Part shown: positions 45,070-56,718 of the stretch, in pieces
Numbering within the stretch: position 1 is the first letter of the stretch
Layout: each line of letters begins with the position of its first letter
Source: Undaria pinnatifida
Taxonomy: Eukaryota > Sar > Phaeophyceae > Laminariales > Alariaceae
DNA length: 64,000 nucleotides
Direction of reading: 5' to 3'
NCBI GenBank assembly: GCA_012845835.1
Contig: JABAKD010000004.1
Location: forward strand, 6,739,765 to 6,803,764
Notes under the pieces: model-generated
The model's database searches: none
Told to the model about the DNA's origin: nothing
Seen by the model: the letters and a program-made list of their open reading frames with translations, nothing else
Made by a program: the position numbers and the translations under genes

Positions 45070-46446
45070 ATCATTCGACTGACCCTACCTCGAGTGAGCG
45101 CTATGCCAACCAAGAAAATCGTAATCGCTGTGAGCCGCTAATCATACCAGTTGCAGTATATCATCATCCGACGAACAAGCATGTTTTGATACTACTACTA
45201 TTGCTGTGGTACTTGAAAATAGTATATGCCTTTCGATCTCGACACCCGGTAGTGGGGTCACCTCTTTTCGCGTACACGTGTTCGCCGCGGACGGGTAAGG
45301 CGCCGACCAGGCGTCTCGTGCCCCCAACCCCGGAAGATGCTGAAGGACCAACCAGTGCCAATGCCTTCTCGCGTCCAATCGCCTCCATCCTGCTCGCGAT
45401 CACCCTAACCTCCCTTAACATAAACCAGAAAATAATGCCTTCCAATCTCCCGCTCGCTGTTGCTCTCATCAAGATCGGCGGACATTAGGGGTGGCCACGG
45501 GTCCGGGGCGGCAGCACCAGATAGCTGTGCCTGCTGCTGGTGCGGCTGCCGCTGCGCTTCCACCGACTGCTGCGGCGGTAGCGGCGCCTGTGGGGATGGC
45601 CATGGGGTTGGGGCGGCAGCACCAGGTAGCTGTGGCTGCTTCTGCTGCTGCTGCAGCCGTTCAACTAATGGCTGCGCCAAGACCAACTCGTGCCACCATT
45701 GATGTTCGATCCCGTCCTTTTTGTCCAAAAGGCAACTCGTCCTTCTTCCTGTTTTGCTCCGTCCCCGCAATCTGATACCTCATCCACCAAAGAAACCTAA
45801 AGTATTCCCACCTCTTTTACTCGTTTGCTGGCTTCCTCGCATCTCGATTTGTTCAAGCGGGAGCTATTTCGTTTCCGTCGCGGGCGGGAAAAGCTGCGGC
45901 GGCGGTGTCGATTGTGGCGGTGGCGGCGGTGGCCCCGGCGGCAGTTGCTCCTGTTCTACCGCCCCCGTCTTGTCCTTATCGCCCTTCTTTACGTCATCAT
46001 CCAAATAGCCCATAAGAAAAACAATATATCTCGCCTCCAGAATGACACCCTTTATCTCATCAAGTATCTCGGCAGTCGAAAACGTCTGTTTTGTAAGCTG
46101 CTGGTCGTGCCACCATGCAGCAAGACCCCAGAGCGCCTCCTTGCTCTCACGGGGTCCCTGTGCCTGGAACTCGCGGGTCCTATGTATTTCCTGGCCCGGC
46201 GCTGATCCTTGGACATCATGGGAGTTTGCCTTGTTGTGGTTTGCGTTCCTGTGGGCTTTCCAAGCCCTCAAGGTTCTTGCTGCTATTCCGCGGACTTTGG
46301 ACATTGCGATTTCTGTGGGGGCTTGCTTCCATGGTAGCTTTCCTGATGCAGCCCATATCCTGCTCCAGCGTGAGGCCGGCGAATGGCGGCTCCATCCTTG
46401 CGCTCACCCTGTGCACGAGGTATCTGGATCGATTCTTATACCAATA
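45070..46446 (-). pseudogene. Gag region of LTR-element copy B, frameshifted
   Basis: Minus-strand counterpart of 5228-6550. The start codon is at about 46391-46393 (MEPPFAGLTLEQ). The frame breaks near residue 35, resumes in frame 46304-45864 (EALWGLAAWWHDQQ, MGYLDDD, Pro-rich linker) and again in 45770-45405 (ELVLAQPL, Gln/Pro-rich tail). The second ORF follows (45472-45164). Just after the LTR (46446 downward) lies tattggtataagaatcg, whose TGGTATaAGA resembles an initiator-tRNA primer site. Confidence 0.65.
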
Positions 46447-46781
46447 TGTTTGACCATCCACGTACACGCATGGCCGAGTCACTCACGGAGGCAAAAGTCA
46501 CGTTATCCGGAGAGCCATCGGGCTGGGAAGAGAACTAGAAATTTAGATGAAGAAAATATGGAAGGAAAGTGCAGGAAACGTGCAGTAAAGTGCAGTAACT
46601 TGCAGTGCCACTCATGGTCTTTTCTCACTCCCTCACGTGGTGACCCTAATCGTGAGATTAGGGACAACATATTTATTTTATTATATCCGTTCGGGAACCC
46701 ATAGGTTCCCCCGCATCTCCGAAGATGCTACACCAAAATACCAAATAGTAAATCAGAGTTGTGCACAGGCGTAAACCAACA
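46447..46781 (-). mobile_element. 5' LTR of copy B (335 bp, uninterrupted)
   Basis: TGTTGG start (46781 down) and CAAACA end (46447). This is the only complete LTR without an insertion in the window and the best reference for the family. It includes the palindromic word ctaatctcacgattag and the row of repeated 'actgcac' words. Confidence 0.8.
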
Positions 46782-46789
46782 ACGTTTAC

Positions 46790-48040
46790 TTGAACTTAGG
46801 ATAGGGAAGGGTTTGGGGGCTGCAAGAACCCGGCCATTTCAGAAAAAAAATGGAGAAGTGCTACCTCTGTCGTAGCGCGCGTCCCCAGCATAAGCACCCG
46901 TTTTAAAGATGTCAGGAGAGGGCACTTTCAGCTCCCTTGACCGACGGCAATTTTGTCACTAGGTTACCATGACTGACGCCCAAGTACAAGATATAAGTGG
47001 GGAACGATCGATTCGACACGATTGGCTGACCGCTGAACGTTTTTGCTTGACTGAGAGGACCCTCTCCAGACACCTCTGTGCCGAACACGCCTTTTAGAAG
47101 AATGGTAAACGATGGATCTTGGAGCTTGTGTTCAATATTGGAACATTGTCGGAGTGAAAAGAAAACAGACATTATTACCTGGTATTACTAGCAGCTATCC
47201 CCGACGATCGCTTTTTCTATGGAGCATATCCCGCGCTCGCCCCAGTGGGGGTTTAAATGTGTTGGGTCACATGGTGTTTCTGGCGAGTTTTTACCACTTT
47301 GAAGTGAGAAACTACCGGCTGCTGCGATAACAATACGAGCATGTGTTGGCTTTAGGATTGGCGCACAGAAATGCTGGCCGGATTGCGCGAGCGAACGCCT
47401 TGAAAGCCATCTTGTTCTGGTGAGATGTTGAGCTCCTCGTGTTAGGAGCACAGAAAGTTCTTAGAATCGGATGCGCCCTTTCCGTGGGACGGATCCGCTG
47501 GTGAGCCTGTTTGTGTCGGCCGTCTCCGCGGGAATGCTTCTGTAGTGGGGTAGACGTCGAGGTAGGCTCATGCTGAACACTGCCGGACACGTGATACGAT
47601 AGAGGTATACCTTGTTTTGGCGAAAATTATTTCTGAATGACGGGGCTCCTTAACCCGAAATCGTCGAAGAATAACGCCATTTTTTGCTGCATGATCTCCT
47701 TGGGTACCTAGGCCATCGGATTTCCCATCTGGTAGCATCTTTTTGTTTTCTCCACAAATCAGTTTTTGGGAGAGGTCTCAAGTTCCCAAAATGAGGAACC
47801 TCAGAAAAAAGAGTGGTGCACCTCTTTGCAGCACGCGTCGCCGGATGGCGAAAATACCATCTGACGCGTTTTACGATGGATGCAGCGTTTTTCGCCTGTT
47901 TGCTCTTCTGAATGACGGTGCTCCTTCAGCCCAAATCGTCGGAAACTCACTATTGTTTCGCAATACTTTAAATTGAATACCTACAGCAGGCCATGGGATT
48001 GTTGATCGGGTTGTTGTTTTCAATCTTCCGTCGAGATCAG
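46790..48040. repeat. MITE-A copies and family B sequence upstream of the Rieske exon
   Basis: A MITE-A end lies at 46850-46885. A full 252-bp copy at 47588-47839 runs from a tacgatagaggtatacc left end to a gcagcacgcgtc right end. A partial copy is at 47863-48035. 47330-47480 resembles 54650-54750 and 57570-57680 (family B: ggattgcgcgaac, gagctcctcg). No exon is recognised here, though upstream exons of the Rieske gene would be expected. Confidence 0.6.
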
Positions 48041-48091
48041 TTTTTTGCGTGGAGGGGTGTTGTTTTGTTGAGCTTCCCCGATCGAATTTGA

Positions 48092-48247
48092 ATGGAACAC
48101 ATATCCCGTGCTTTCGTGCTTGCCCTGCTCCGTTCGGTTGTATCACCTCGTCTGCCCGCCGTAACTCGTTGGTTTGACCTCGGTCGGCAGTGGTACCCGG
48201 TACTTGCTGTGAAGAGCACGGACCCGGGACGCGCACATGCTGTTCAG
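48092..48247 (+). CDS. Rieske oxygenase gene, exon n (N-terminal part of the domain)
   Basis: Encodes WFDLGRQWYPVLAVKSTDPG and RAHAVQ, then a donor CAG|GTGAGT at 48247/48248 (phase 0). 'W-Y-P-V' followed by a loop with D-P and a hydrophobic strand is the segment just before the Rieske fold in pheophorbide a oxygenase, TIC55 and related plastid oxygenases. The downstream exon at 52967 continues in phase. The start is uncertain: ATG at 48092 is possible, but the leader does not look like a plastid transit sequence. An acceptor-like cggcag at 48190 after a 110-bp AG-free tract could make the exon begin at 48191, although the Phe-x-x-x-x-x-Trp spacing upstream of WYPV favours coding before it. 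Upstream exons were not found. Confidence 0.7.
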
Positions 48248-50174
48248 GTGAGTCTTAGAGGAGGCCACACATTTGCTCCTGCAATACTGGCGCCTATGAT
48301 ATACCTTCAAAGCCGAGATATCGGTGTTGGGCAAGACTTCTTGCTCGGTAAGAATACGTCTTTGAGATAATATTGAGTGTACGACCAGTTGCCTTTCATC
48401 GTTCCCCGTAGGATAAGTTTGTTACGAGCCTCGTTGCATGGCAGGTTCGGCGGCGCAGAGTCCTGTTGACGTCATCGACAGCCGTGGTGCATTTTTTTAT
48501 CAGTCTAATTTTCCAGCTGAATTTGCATTGATTGGGTCCATATCTACTGAGGAGGGTGTGCAGCAAATACGCTGGCCCTGGGCTTCCGCAGACTTTCAGG
48601 AGTATACTGTAGTTGTGGAGGTGTGTTGTGCTCGATGCATCGTGAAGAATAAATAATTTGATGCAGCAAATATATATTATGCACCATCGTCGGTGAAGAT
48701 CCCATGCCAATGTCGGTTACACTTTACGGTTCGAGTAAGAACGTGCCTGCCTGCGCATCGGCAGCTAACCCATGGATGTACCAGGACGCTCCAAGACGCC
48801 ACATGTGAACCCCTTCGTTTTGAGCATAGTCCGGAAGGAGTGTGAAGTTCAGGGAAATCTTATATAAAACAAGGGGAAATCTAGCTGTCACCGTAGGCCC
48901 ACAAGTGCTAGCAGCGGCGGCATAGGACAAAAAATCGGGCGGGCGGGGGGGGGGGGGGGGGGGGGGGGGGTGCCCAGGTGTTCACTACCGCTTGCGTGGC
49001 GTGCTGGCATACGCCCCTGAAACCATAAGTGACACGTTTTTGTTGGTGAGGTATGAGAAGCAAGTACATGCCTGACGCGTGCCGCGACAGAGGTAGGGAT
49101 TGTCGGAAAAAAATGTTTCTGAATGACGGTCATTTTTAATCCAAAAATAGTAGTCGGAATTTTTTTCATTCCTCCTGCTTGGGAGTTTCGACATACATGT
49201 TTTTTTCTTCGAGATCATGGGTTTGGCCATCGGGTTGCGCGTTCAGTTTACTCAACATCATGTGTGTGCAACACATGGTACGGTCGAGGTGCACCGCGTT
49301 TTATTTCTGGAGTTACTCGCCTAAGGGAGTAGCTGCATACTATTAATTCCTCACCCAAAACATAGATTTTCAGCAAGCCTGAAGTTGTAATTTCGCGGAA
49401 GGAAACCGTGGCTCAGGCATACAAAAAAATCATTTTGTTTTGCGAAACGAGAATGGCATCATTCCGACCATTTCGGGTCAAGGAGCCTCATTATCCAGGA
49501 AAAACTTCATGAATATTCAGCCAAGAAGTGGTATTCCTTTAATGACTCTACCGTAGAGCCCGGTCAGTGGAGGAGCCTCAGGGAGAAGATGATGAACCTT
49601 TACCGTAACATGGGTCGCAGATAGATGTGTAGCATAGAACCAACCAGAAAAAAAATTGAGCAACCACTCGCCCAACCAAGCTGTCCTGACCCGGGTTAGA
49701 AAAAACGGCAGAGCCGTTGGTCATGGGTGCAGGCGGGCGACGCAAGTTCACCCTCGTGCGTTCCATGATCGCGCTGATTGTTCTCTCTGTGTAACGTCAT
49801 TTCTGTCCCGCTCCCAAATTTTGTTCAGCAGCTGCAAAGGGGTCTCGCAATACCCAGGCGCTGCCCAGGCGAAAAGAAAAGACGGTGATGGCACGGTAGG
49901 GGTCTTTAACCTACTTTTTGCCGAGACATTTCATTTCAGGAGCTCTTTATCCATTCCAAACTCAAATTTTCGACATCTATCTGCTACGATACGAGTAGCA
50001 ATAGCAACCACATTTTCTGAGGATCGTCCCGCGCGAGGAGCTATAAGCCTCACCCGCACACTCTGGCTCAAAACAAAAATGTAGAACGTGAGACGCATGC
50101 TACGATATAGACGTACCACTTTCCGTCTCAAATTGTTCATGAATGACCGGGCTCCTTAAATAGTCGGAAATTGG

Positions 50175-51647
50175 TAGGGCTGTGAGTCGTCACGACTCAA
50201 GTCGCCGACTAGTTACTAGTCGGACTAATAGTCAGTCGTGGAACGGAGGTGCCGACTTTCCGACTTGTTGGGTTTCATTGCCTGTAGGAAGCCTTTTTTT
50301 AATGCGGAATACAGGTTTTAACGTGAATTGCTGCGGGCTTGGGATACCCCTCACATACTCTGCAGCGCACAAGTGGAGATCCACACACTCACACGCACAC
50401 ATGGCGGAGCAGCCAATCTCTCTCGACGGTGCCGACGGCGTCAGCCCTGGCGCACCTAATGCCAACGCAGGGGGCGAAGATCCCGTCGACGACGTTATGG
50501 CCATTACCGGCCAGCGGACCACCTTGGCGAGTGCACGCGACCCCGCAAAGATGCTCTACCGCGTGAAGCTTGAGCCGAGGCGCAGCGAGCCACTAAGATT
50601 CAACAACCCGCTGTGTAAGATTTTCATGGTATACCTCAAGGACTCGCCCCCTGCCGTTTGGAAGCTTTACGGGGCGAGCGGTGATTTCGCCGATGCCGAG
50701 GTTAGGTTCGGGTCCCCTCCCTATCTGAGCAGTTTGATATACATTGGTTGACATGTCCAACCATTTTACCCCAGCGATGTCATTTGAGGGCTGTTCGACC
50801 GGTATTTCGTGTGGGTTAGGGATGGGAATAGAGTTAGAGGGTCAGTTCCATGGTTTTGAAACGCAACTAAGTGTGAGACATCCCACTTTAGGCAGCATCT
50901 AGACACTGCCAGGAAAGGGCATCGCGAAGCTCTGAAACAACATGAGGCGCGTAGGGCAGGTAGCTAAGGCGGAGGTAGTGAGGCGGGGCCTCGAGTGAAA
51001 GGATCCGGGGAGCGTCATTGCCTACATGGACGGCGTAAGTCCATTTACGAGCAAAATGGTTCAATTCATCATCGGCAGCTCTAATAATCGATGGTTTAGG
51101 ACCCACTGTCGCAAGGTTGGGAGAGACAGTAATAAACGACTAACATCGCGCGGAGGGATCTAAGACCTTTTCTTCTCTGCCGGATATTTTTTGCACCGCT
51201 ACCTTGGTAACGAGTTCGCTTTTTCGATCGTATCCTCGCCGGGTAGGATTGCGACTCAAACAATTGGTGTCGCGTTCCTCTAGTCCAGGGTAGATTTATC
51301 TGGTGCATGCGTTGTACTTCTCGTTTTTTGGCGCATTTTCTTGTGTAAACTGAAGCTTTTTTGTTTTTTCGTTTGAAACTTATGTGAATCCGGTCATTTT
51401 GTTCTTGTATGCTTTTCTTAAAATAATATGGGAAAATGGCTTATTTTTCGCCTCCGGCGGCGCCTTCAGCGGGATCGTCCGGAGCCGTTCGGCGGGCCAT
51501 CCGGGGGCACCTCCAGCGGGTCCCCGTCGGCTGGGGGGGGCTTCTTTGGCTCGCTTCGCTCGCCTGACTTTGGTCGGCTCTTCGCCAGCCGACCTGCCGA
51601 CTAGCGACCACTTGTTACTCGTGAAATGAAACCGACTAAAAGCCCTA
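50175..51647. mobile_element. hAT element 2 (1,473 bp) with perfect 8-bp target duplication
   Basis: Ends TAGGGCTGTGAGTCGTC and the inverted TAGGGCTTTTAGTCGGT (13 of 17 match). Flanked on both sides by GAAATTGG (50167-50174 and 51648-51655), an exact 8-bp duplication. Subterminal words gccgactag / gtcggc recur near both ends. The interior is GC-rich and has no recognised transposase. Confidence 0.92.
50401..50751 (+). CDS. Unrecognised ORF inside hAT-2 (116 aa)
   Basis: The ATG at 50401 opens MAEQPISLDGADGVSPGAPN, an acidic, Gly/Ala/Pro-rich stretch to about residue 60, then LYRVKLEPRRSEPLRFNNPL, CKIFMVYLKDSPPAVWKLYG and a stop. GC-rich third positions make it look coding. It could be a transposase N-terminus (the 'VWKLYG' word is weakly like the start of a BED finger, but the Cys/His ligands are absent) or a host exon carried by the element. 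A minus-strand frame at 50888-51106 is also open. Confidence 0.35.
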   Translation: MAEQPISLDGADGVSPGAPNANAGGEDPVDDVMAITGQRTTLASARDPAKMLYRVKLEPRRSEPLRFNNPLCKIFMVYLKDSPPAVWKLYGASGDFADAEVRFGSPPYLSSLIYIG

Positions 51648-52966
51648 GAAATTGGCCCCTTTTTTTTTTTTTGTTTTTTTGGCATGATCCTCGTTGTTTC
51701 TTTGGCATGATCCGGACGAACAGTTTTGTTTCTCTCCCAGCCAGTTGGTCGGGCGAGGTCTCAAGCTTCCAAATCGTGGAACGTCAGAAAAAAGCATTGC
51801 ACCTATATCGCAGCACGCGTCGTCATGCGAGGTACGATAGAGGGTAGACCACGTTTTTTCGGGCATTTATTTTTCCCTCAAAGGACAGCACACCTTTTCA
51901 CAAAAAACGTCGTAACTATTTTTTTGCTTTTGCATGATTTGTTTTTTTTTAATTTTTGGTACACCTCGGCGCCAGGAGTGTGTTCATCGTTTTGAAGATT
52001 ATGTTTATCAAACACCAAATTTTGCCTTATTATATTGTGGGTGATATGGGTCTCCTCAAGCGGTTTTGCCTCGAGAAAAACGATGGTGCGCCGATGCTGT
52101 AGCACGTTTTTGGGCGGCCGGAGGAAGGCAATCCCACCATGGCCTAGGGATAGCGCGACACCATTAGAACTACAGCGCAAACGGCAATCCAAAACGTTAT
52201 TGAGTAGTAACTTTCTACACTTTAGGTTCAGAAACACCCTGCCGGAGAATCGTCACACCTATCCCAGCACACCTCCTTCGATAACAAATAGTGTAACATG
52301 ATGAACAATGTCTCAACACGGGCGGACAGGATCCCCCCTACCCCCTGTTCGTTTTGCCGACATCGCAGAAGGCGGGAAAAGGGTCGACGACCTCCTGAGC
52401 ATCGTCTGGAACGCCAAAAATCAACAAAAAACGTGCGGATTACCCCAGGTTTTGTTAGCTTTCTAGCGTGATATTTGGAGTTCGAACAGGTGCTTCCGAA
52501 GGCTGCCGTTTGGAGTTTGCAGAGTTTCTGTTGTTCTTAAGCCGCTGCCGACTTTCAGAAACGTGCTCAAACGACATTCCTTTGGCCCACACTTTCTATT
52601 GTGTCGGCGAAATAGGGGATACCGCCCACCTGCTGTAGTGGCCTAGATATCTAAAACTATTTTGAGTATTACCGTAGGCTTACCACAACAACGGTGCTCC
52701 GACGCTCCAGGGCGGTTCCTCGGTATAGGAGATCCGTCGTCGATCATAGCAACTTTTGTTCGGTTTTTTGCTTATCCTCCGGTAGATGATGGCGAAAAGT
52801 AAGAGCTTGAGCTCATCACACTTCCGCATGTCTTCGTGCAATATCCACGTCATGTCGTGTGTCGATTTAAATCAATTTCGTTCGCGATGCAGCCCTTACT
52901 GGGGTATACTTGGTGCCTTGTTTAACCAGAACGCTGCCCCCCCCAACGTCGTCTTTCGCCGACCAG

Positions 52967-53091
52967 CTGCTCGGCAAGGACCTGGTGGTCTGGAAGAACA
53001 GTGAAGGAACCTGGGCGACATTCGACGACCGCTGTCCCCACCGAGGCGCCCCGCTCACGGAGGGTCGAGTGGAGAAAGACGGCAGCCTCTT
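52967..53091 (+). CDS. Rieske oxygenase gene, exon n+1 (first Rieske ligand pair)
   Basis: Encodes LLGKDLVVWKNSEGTWATFD then DRCPHRGAPLTEGRVEKDGS and L. CPHRGAPL is the C-x-H half of the Rieske [2Fe-2S] site with the flanking D-x-C-P-H-R-x-A-P-L typical of the plastid oxygenase (PAO/TIC55/CAO) family; the strand LLGKDLVVWKN is the expected preceding element. Acceptor gaccag|CTG (phase 0, matching the previous donor) and donor CTCTT|GTAAGA (phase 2). In genome order it follows the WYPV exon exactly as in the protein family. The protein would be a non-haem iron monooxygenase at plastid membranes, reduced by ferredoxin; substrate cannot be inferred from these exons. Confidence 0.92.
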
Positions 53092-53482
53092 GTAAGATTT
53101 CCATGTGGACATTTCCCGCACGGGGATCGGGTTGGAGAGGCAGACGAATGTTGTCCGAAAAGACGGTCGAGCATAGCATGCACGGGGGATACGGTTGCGA
53201 ACCACGAACAACGGTTTTTGATTAGAGGTCACGACCCCCAACTCTCGGTTCTGCACCACGGCTTGTGCCACGGCAGATAACGCGTGCTACAGTAGAAGTA
53301 TTGAGGTATACCATTTTCTGAGACGAAACTGTTTTCTGAACGACGGGCCCCGCTCCTTAACCCACAACCACGTGTCGAAAATCGGCCATTCTTGTTTCGC
53401 AGTAAGGATTGTTTTTATTCATGCCTATCAACAGTCCACGGGTTTGGTTATCGGGATTCCAGTCTACTCAATATGAATTTCT

Positions 53483-53742
53483 GACGCGATAGCAGAGGAG
53501 CACCATTTTTTTTTTCTGACGCTCCTCACTTCGGGAGCTTAGGACCACTCACTACCAAACACTGATTTGCGGAAACGGTAACACCGCTGCCGGATAAGAA
53601 CGCCTATGGCCTAGGCATACAACGATAATTCATGCAAAAAAAAAATGGCCTATTTCCGGCATTTATGGGTCAAGGCGCCCCCCGTCATTCACAGAAACCG
53701 TTTTACACCAAAAAAAGGTATACCTCTTTTGTAGCACGCGTC
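53483..53742. mobile_element. MITE-A copy
   Basis: 260 bp, ends gacgcgatagcagagg and cctcttttgtagcacgcgtc. A left half-copy (53278-53480) adjoins it. Confidence 0.7.
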
Positions 53743-53830
53743 CTCTGGGCGGGGTGCAACAGACCTCCTGAATCGAGGAACCTCAGTAGCATATATGTGG
53801 GTTTGCACATTTACCGTGGCGTGTATCATA

Positions 53831-54110
53831 CGCGTGCGCTGCGATAGAGATACTGAGGTATACCGTTTTTTGGATTAAAACGATTTTGAATGAGGGGCCT
53901 CGTTAGCCCAAAATGGTCGGAAACAGGCATCTCTCTTGTTCTTGTTGATCATTCTCATTTTATACCTAGACCATGGGGTTTTTTGCATCCGGCACAATAG
54001 CTGTTTGTGTTTTTTCTCACTCTCAAATCCGCTTTCGGGAGAGGTCTTAAGCTCCCAAAAATGGAGGAAACCCCGGAAACAAAGTGGTGCACCTTCACCG
54101 TGGCATGTTT
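53831..54110. mobile_element. MITE-A copy, opposite internal orientation
   Basis: 280 bp, from acgcgtgcgctgcgatagag to gcaccttcaccgtggcatgt. The internal order is reversed relative to 53483-53742 (gaatgaggggcctcgttagc first). Confidence 0.65.
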
Positions 54111-54306
54111 CAGGTGTGTGCACCCAGCTTTTCCGGGGCTCCGCACCTCCAGGATACGTTTCCGTTGCCGCTACGTTGATCCTGACGAAACCACTGCGCG
54201 TGACGATACAGTAGAATTTTTCCGTTGATTTTTTGAGGCTCTTTACTCGAAGAACTCTATGTAGTCATCCCACCGTAAGGTTTGCGCGGTTTGGGGTCAA
54301 ACGTTT

Positions 54307-54566
54307 GACGCGTGCTCCGACAGAGGTGAACCGCTTTTTTTTCTAAGCTTTCCTCAATTTGGGAGTTTAAGACCTCTCCCGAAATCTGTTTTGGAGGAGA
54401 AAATAAAAACAAACTGATACCGGGTGACCAGTTTCATGGCCTATGGTACACAACGAGAATGATGAACAAAAAAATGTTTTATTTTTACGACGATTTTTCG
54501 TTCAAGGTACCCCTTTACGACGAAACCACTTATGCGAAAACTGCTTCTTCTATCGTAGCACGCGTC
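54307..54566. mobile_element. MITE-A copy
   Basis: 260 bp, gacgcgtgctccgacagagg to ttctatcgtagcacgcgtc, with internal gacctctcccgaaatctg and catggcctatggtacacaac. Confidence 0.75.
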
Positions 54567-54639
54567 GTTTCTCGACCGGGGAATTACCCGTTCGTCTGTT
54601 TTTTTTTTGTGTGTGGTGTATTTGTTTTAGTACTACTGA

Positions 54640-55090
54640 TAGAGCATAGAAGCGCTTGTCGGATTGCGCGAACGCGGACGCTTTCGAACTCGTGTTTTCG
54701 GGCGATTTTATTGAGCTCCTCACGTGTCAAGACCTCAGAAACGTAGACCTGCTAAACCCATCCCATGGGAATACCCTATATTACACCCGGCATCTCGACT
54801 GATTCTACGATATACTCCCCCGCCCCCCCCGCCCCCCCCGCCGTTAAACCAGCGATTGTTTTAACGAACGGTTCATGACGGCTCGACACGAGGATGCTAT
54901 GAAAACATGTGTCCCTGTATTTTCGTGTTTGCTGAGGACTATGACTATCGAACGATGACGTCGGGGTGGCAAGGAACACCGTACTCTTCACAGGAAACGG
55001 CCGGGGGCTGGTTTCAAAACCGGCGATTTCAGCAAAGAAAAGTTGGAGGGGCCACCGTAGAATGACTCAAACTGGGTTGTGAGAAAGAGT
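54640..55090 (+). repeat. Family B repeat
   Basis: Shares ggattgcgcgaac .. gagctcctca .. cagaaac with 47380-47470 and 57590-57680, and aaccggcgatttc .. accgtagaatgactc with 12690-12750. A reverse-orientation relative lies at 57180-57310 (gtcgttctacgttagccg .. aaatcggcggtttcaaaacc). Confidence 0.5.
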
Positions 55091-55292
55091 AACTATTCAG
55101 GCGCAATCCGAGAACAGCGTAGCTTTGGCCTAGGTTGACCAGAATTTACGCCGTAAGACACAGGTGGCAACCAGGCGAAAAGTTGGTTAGAGAATCCCCG
55201 CCCAAGTCTGGAACGAATTTGCCAAAAACTACTACAGAACGTACCACACGCGTCAAACGTTTGAGCTTACCTCGACGACCCCTTCTGACCAA

Positions 55293-55549
55293 GGCTACGG
55301 TAGGGGGGGTACCCCCATTTTCACTGGTGTGTTTGAGCCACTCGCACGAGTGACTCTGTACCTCACGGATGAAAATGGTTTAGACAGTTGTTTTGGCGCA
55401 GCTTAGATCACTTTTGCATTGCGGGTTGATTTCGTGGATGTAAAACTTGAAAAATACGTAAGATTGCATGGGAACAAAGGAGTTACTCGCGCGAGTGACC
55501 CCTGCCACTGAAATTAAATGGCCCAAAAGGGGACCCCCCTACCGTAGCC
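55293..55549. mobile_element. Short inverted-repeat element, TIR ggctacggtagggggg
   Basis: 257 bp. The left end ggctacggtagggggggtac is the inverted repeat of the right end gggacccccctaccgtagcc. The outer ggctacggt is also the core of the element at 31732. It contains a cactcgcacgagtg palindrome. Confidence 0.65.
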
Positions 55550-55708
55550 TGGGTCTTCTCCAACAAGAACGCGTGTAAACACACGATTAGGATTCCAATG
55601 ATGCTGGGTATTGCACGTTAGTTGAGAAGCGCTCCCAACGACGGAGACGTTTGGGACCATGGTTGGCTGTGACCAACGCTGCGGCAGGGAGGGGGGGGGG
55701 GGCGGGTG

Positions 55709-55981
55709 TCACAGTATAGAGGTAGCACTGTTGGTGCGAAATTGTTTCTGAACGACGGGACTCGTCAACCCAAACTCGTCGGATTTTATCAATTTTGTTC
55801 CCAGGACTATTGCTCGTGGTATATACCTAGGCCATGTTTTTTTTTTTCGTCCGGTAGAAAATGTCCTTGTTTACCCAAATTCATTTGTTTTGGTGAAGAA
55901 GGTTCAAGAAGGACATGCCTTAACCTCCTATACCGAGGAAACCTCAGAAAAAGGTGGTCCACCTCTATCGAAGCACGCGTC
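55709..55981. mobile_element. MITE-A copy
   Basis: 273 bp. Eroded left end (acagtatagaggtagcac), intact right end cacctctatcgaagcacgcg. Confidence 0.65.
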
Positions 55982-56718
55982 GGGGTACACTCCTGTTTCC
56001 GCTCCCGTTTTCTCTCCGCTCACAATCGTGAGTGACTCTGTACCTCACGGAACAAAAAAAATGCGCTTCAGGTGTCATTCCAAGGCGGAGCGCTCACCAT
56101 TCCATTTGACGGATTTTATTTTCGCGAATTTTTTAACCCAGAAACCCGTCTTACCGAAAATAAACACCAGGGAGCGGTCACTCGCGCGAATGACTCCGGA
56201 ACCCACTTCTAAACAAGGTCCAAAGCCGTGATCCCTTGTACTCCTGTCAGAAGTTCGACTCACCCTAAGGCAGGGCGGTTACTTCTAGGGGTTTGTTGCG
56301 TGGTGGCTTGGGGTCACTCGCGCGAGTGACCCGAGTGACCTACCCTGCCCCGTCGTTGTCTTTTATGCCTCTTGTTTGGTGCTGTTTACACTTGCAACAT
56401 GGAAATCCGCGATGGAACATGGGAAGCTACGCTGCGCGCCCCAAAAGCATGCGCCCAGCTCGAACCCTTTTTCTCGGCGATGTATATACAGAGCCACTCC
56501 GTGAGAGTGGCTCAAACCCCGGCGAAGGAAATGGGAGCATACAACATCCGCCTTACTATCCGTGGGATGTTCCTACAGAGTACGATCCCTTGGTCTTGGT
56601 CGACGGGGGGGAACAACCGTGCTTTTCCTCTGTCTCTGCATGGCCGCTTGCGCGAATGGCTCTGAACCTCATTCGAACCATCGGACACAAGAGGGGTCCG
56701 TTGACGCGGCCCAGGAGT

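Larger units (their letters stand above)
50092..51821. mobile_element. MITE-A copy split by hAT-2
   Basis: Left part 50092-50174 (gacgcatgctacgatataga .. gtcggaaattgg) and right part 51648-51821 (gaaattgg .. cacctatatcgcagcacgcg) together make one MITE-A of about 250 bp once the hAT element and one copy of its target duplication are disregarded. Confidence 0.85.
48248..52966 (+). other. Intron of the Rieske gene, 4.7 kb
   Basis: GTGAGT donor and cgccgaccag acceptor with an upstream pyrimidine tract. It contains degenerate MITE-A copies (49073-49560, 51832-52265), a complete MITE-A (50092-51821) split by a hAT element, and 21 G at 48950-48971. Two unassigned stretches (48400-49060, 52270-52900) show no coding signal I trust. 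Confidence 0.75.
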
